From an uncultured Fidelibacterota bacterium (lineage in GTDB: Bacteria > Fidelibacterota > Marinisomatia > Marinisomatales > TCS55), in assembly GCA_913041075.1 (NCBI GenBank), contig CAJWGZ010000020.1, positions 1-15,313 on the forward strand: a stretch of 15,313 nucleotides of DNA. The letters run 5' to 3'. The position numbers were made by a program, and so were the translations under genes. Positions 14,308-15,313 of the stretch are shown in pieces. The notes under the pieces are model-generated. The model was not told the origin of the DNA. It saw nothing but the letters and a program-made list of their open reading frames with translations, and ran no database searches. Numbering within the stretch: the first letter of the stretch is position 1; each line of letters begins with the position of its first letter.

Positions 14308-15313
14308 TCATTTTATGGTTCGAATCCCTAATTCCTTTAACTGATCTTTAGATACATCACTCGGCGCACCATCCATCAAGGACATTGCAGAGGTTGTTTT
14401 AGGAAAGGCAATGACATCACGAATATTATTGGTTCCTGCTAATAGCATAACCAGTCTATCAAAACCGAAGGCTATACCACCATGGGGTGGTGTACCATAT
14501 TTTAGTGCATCAATAAAAAACCCGAATCTATCCTGTGCCTCTTTCTTATCGATACCAAGTATTTCAAAAATAGAGCGTTGTAATTCTGGATCGTGGATTC
14601 GGATCGAGCCGCCAGCAACTTCATAACCATTTATAATTAAATCATACTGACGGGAAAGAACAGATTCTGGCGACTTTATAAGTTCATCCAAGTCGTCCGT
14701 TTTAGGCTGGGTAAATGGATGCTGCAGGGAATAATAACGCTGGTCTTCTTCGTCAAATTCGAACATGGGAAAATCAGTAACCCATACAGGTTTGTAATCT
14801 CCTGAATTAGCCAGGTTTTCTCTGCGTGCGATTTCGCAGCGCAAGGCACCCAATGCAGTTTGAGCTATTTTCTCAGTATCACCGATTATAAATATTATAT
14901 CACCATCTTTGACGCCTAGTTCAGATTGCATATCCTGTTGCAAATCATCATTGAAAAACTTTGCAATTCCGCCATTGAATTTGCCTTCTTCAGCTTTCAT
15001 CCAGGCCAACCCTTTGGCCTTGTACCTTTTTGCAAATTCAGTTAAATCGTCAATAACTTTACGGGAATATTTTCTACCATTCGATACAACGATTCCCGCT
15101 ACTGTGTCTGCAGATTTAAACGCATTAAAATCACTTTTATCTGAAAACGAATTCATGTCCTGTAATTTCATATTGTAACGCAGGTCCGGACAATCAGTAC
15201 CATAATTAGACATAGCATCAGAGAAAGTCATGCGGGGAAATGGGTCTAGTAACTCAACATTTTCAACCTGTTTAAAAACATGTCTGGTTAATTGCTCACA
15301 AATATTTAATACA
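14308..15313 (-). CDS. aspS: Aspartyl-tRNA synthetase, partial (N-terminus beyond window)
   Basis: Class II aminoacyl-tRNA synthetase that charges tRNA with aspartate. The minus-strand reading frame is open to the right window edge, so the visible 335 residues are the C-terminal part of a protein normally ~590 aa. The ATG at 15231 is an internal methionine: upstream codons continue the family sequence (ENVELLDPFPRMTFSDAM). Visible elements are TFSDAMSNYGTDCPDLR, a GAD-type insertion domain region, the bacterial signature DFPMFEFDEEDQRYYSLQHPF, and class II motif 3 at GIAFGFDRLVMLLAGTNNIRDVIAFPK, followed by the C-terminal APSDVSKDQLKELGI. The insertion domain makes this the bacterial-type enzyme. 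Whether it also charges tRNA-Asn cannot be told, because the N-terminal anticodon-binding domain is missing. A strong terminator follows the TGA stop. Confidence 0.97.
   Translation of the reverse strand, partial: VLNICEQLTRHVFKQVENVELLDPFPRMTFSDAMSNYGTDCPDLRYNMKLQDMNSFSDKSDFNAFKSADTVAGIVVSNGRKYSRKVIDDLTEFAKRYKAKGLAWMKAEEGKFNGGIAKFFNDDLQQDMQSELGVKDGDIIFIIGDTEKIAQTALGALRCEIARRENLANSGDYKPVWVTDFPMFEFDEEDQRYYSLQHPFTQPKTDDLDELIKSPESVLSRQYDLIINGYEVAGGSIRIHDPELQRSIFEILGIDKKEAQDRFGFFIDALKYGTPPHGGIAFGFDRLVMLLAGTNNIRDVIAFPKTTSAMSLMDGAPSDVSKDQLKELGIRTIK

Noticed and set aside
14308..15231. Treating the ATG at 15231 as the start of a 307-aa synthetase
   Set aside because: The frame stays open to the window edge and the codons upstream continue the aspartyl-tRNA synthetase sequence, so this methionine is internal and the gene is cut by the window.
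1..15313. CRISPR array, transposon ends, integrase, prophage or defence island
   Set aside because: I found no regularly spaced repeats, no transposase or integrase motifs and no terminal inverted repeats. The gene content is core metabolism, translation and secretion.

Overview
The window looks like ordinary chromosome from an AT-rich, uncultured-type bacterium of the Fibrobacteres-Chlorobi-Bacteroidetes (FCB) superphylum. My best guess is Candidatus Marinimicrobia (SAR406) or a close relative. Three things point there: a large secreted protein ending in a 'YQNYPNPFNP' sorting domain (Por/type IX secretion style), a SecA with the long internal insert seen in Bacteroidetes/Chlorobi-type SecAs, and a lack of consistent Shine-Dalgarno sequences. 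The phylum call is inference. I see no phage, IS element, CRISPR array or integron.

Layout, left to right. Positions 1-703 (minus) hold the N-terminal part of a membrane-anchored HEAT-repeat protein cut by the window edge. A tRNA-Leu(UAG) gene lies just upstream of it at 741-824 (minus). A strong terminator (894-923) closes the next gene, 947-4141 (minus), which encodes a ~1064-residue secreted protein. That protein has five cohesin-like beta-sandwich repeats and a fibronectin III-like domain interrupted by a 'DSFGDGICCG' module. Its upstream intergenic region (4142-4443) carries intertwined inverted repeats, a promoter-like pair and a CRP-like palindrome.

Positions 4444-11281 form one tight minus-strand operon, transcribed thiolase - acyl-CoA dehydrogenase - branched-chain aminotransferase (ilvE) - nusB - secA. 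Adjacent genes overlap by 1 nt or are separated by 2-15 nt. The first three genes suggest short-chain or branched-chain acyl-CoA and amino acid metabolism, and the last two are housekeeping genes for transcription and secretion. A 235-nt gap (11282-11516) holds a likely promoter and perhaps a 35-codon ORF. PhoH (11517-12467, minus) is divergent from a TatT-like TPR lipoprotein (12563-13423), the only plus-strand gene.

The right end carries, on the minus strand, the end of aspartyl-tRNA synthetase (14308-15313, partial) with its terminator. Downstream of it are a small VanZ-like membrane protein (14031-14267) and a short MTA/SAH-nucleosidase-like enzyme (13437-14024), which probably form a two-gene unit.

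I found no convincing new defence or mobile system. The points most worth a second look are the domain architecture of the secreted protein, the structured leader in front of it, the unusual zinc-less SecA tail, the orphan TatT lipoprotein, and the nucleosidase/membrane-protein pair.
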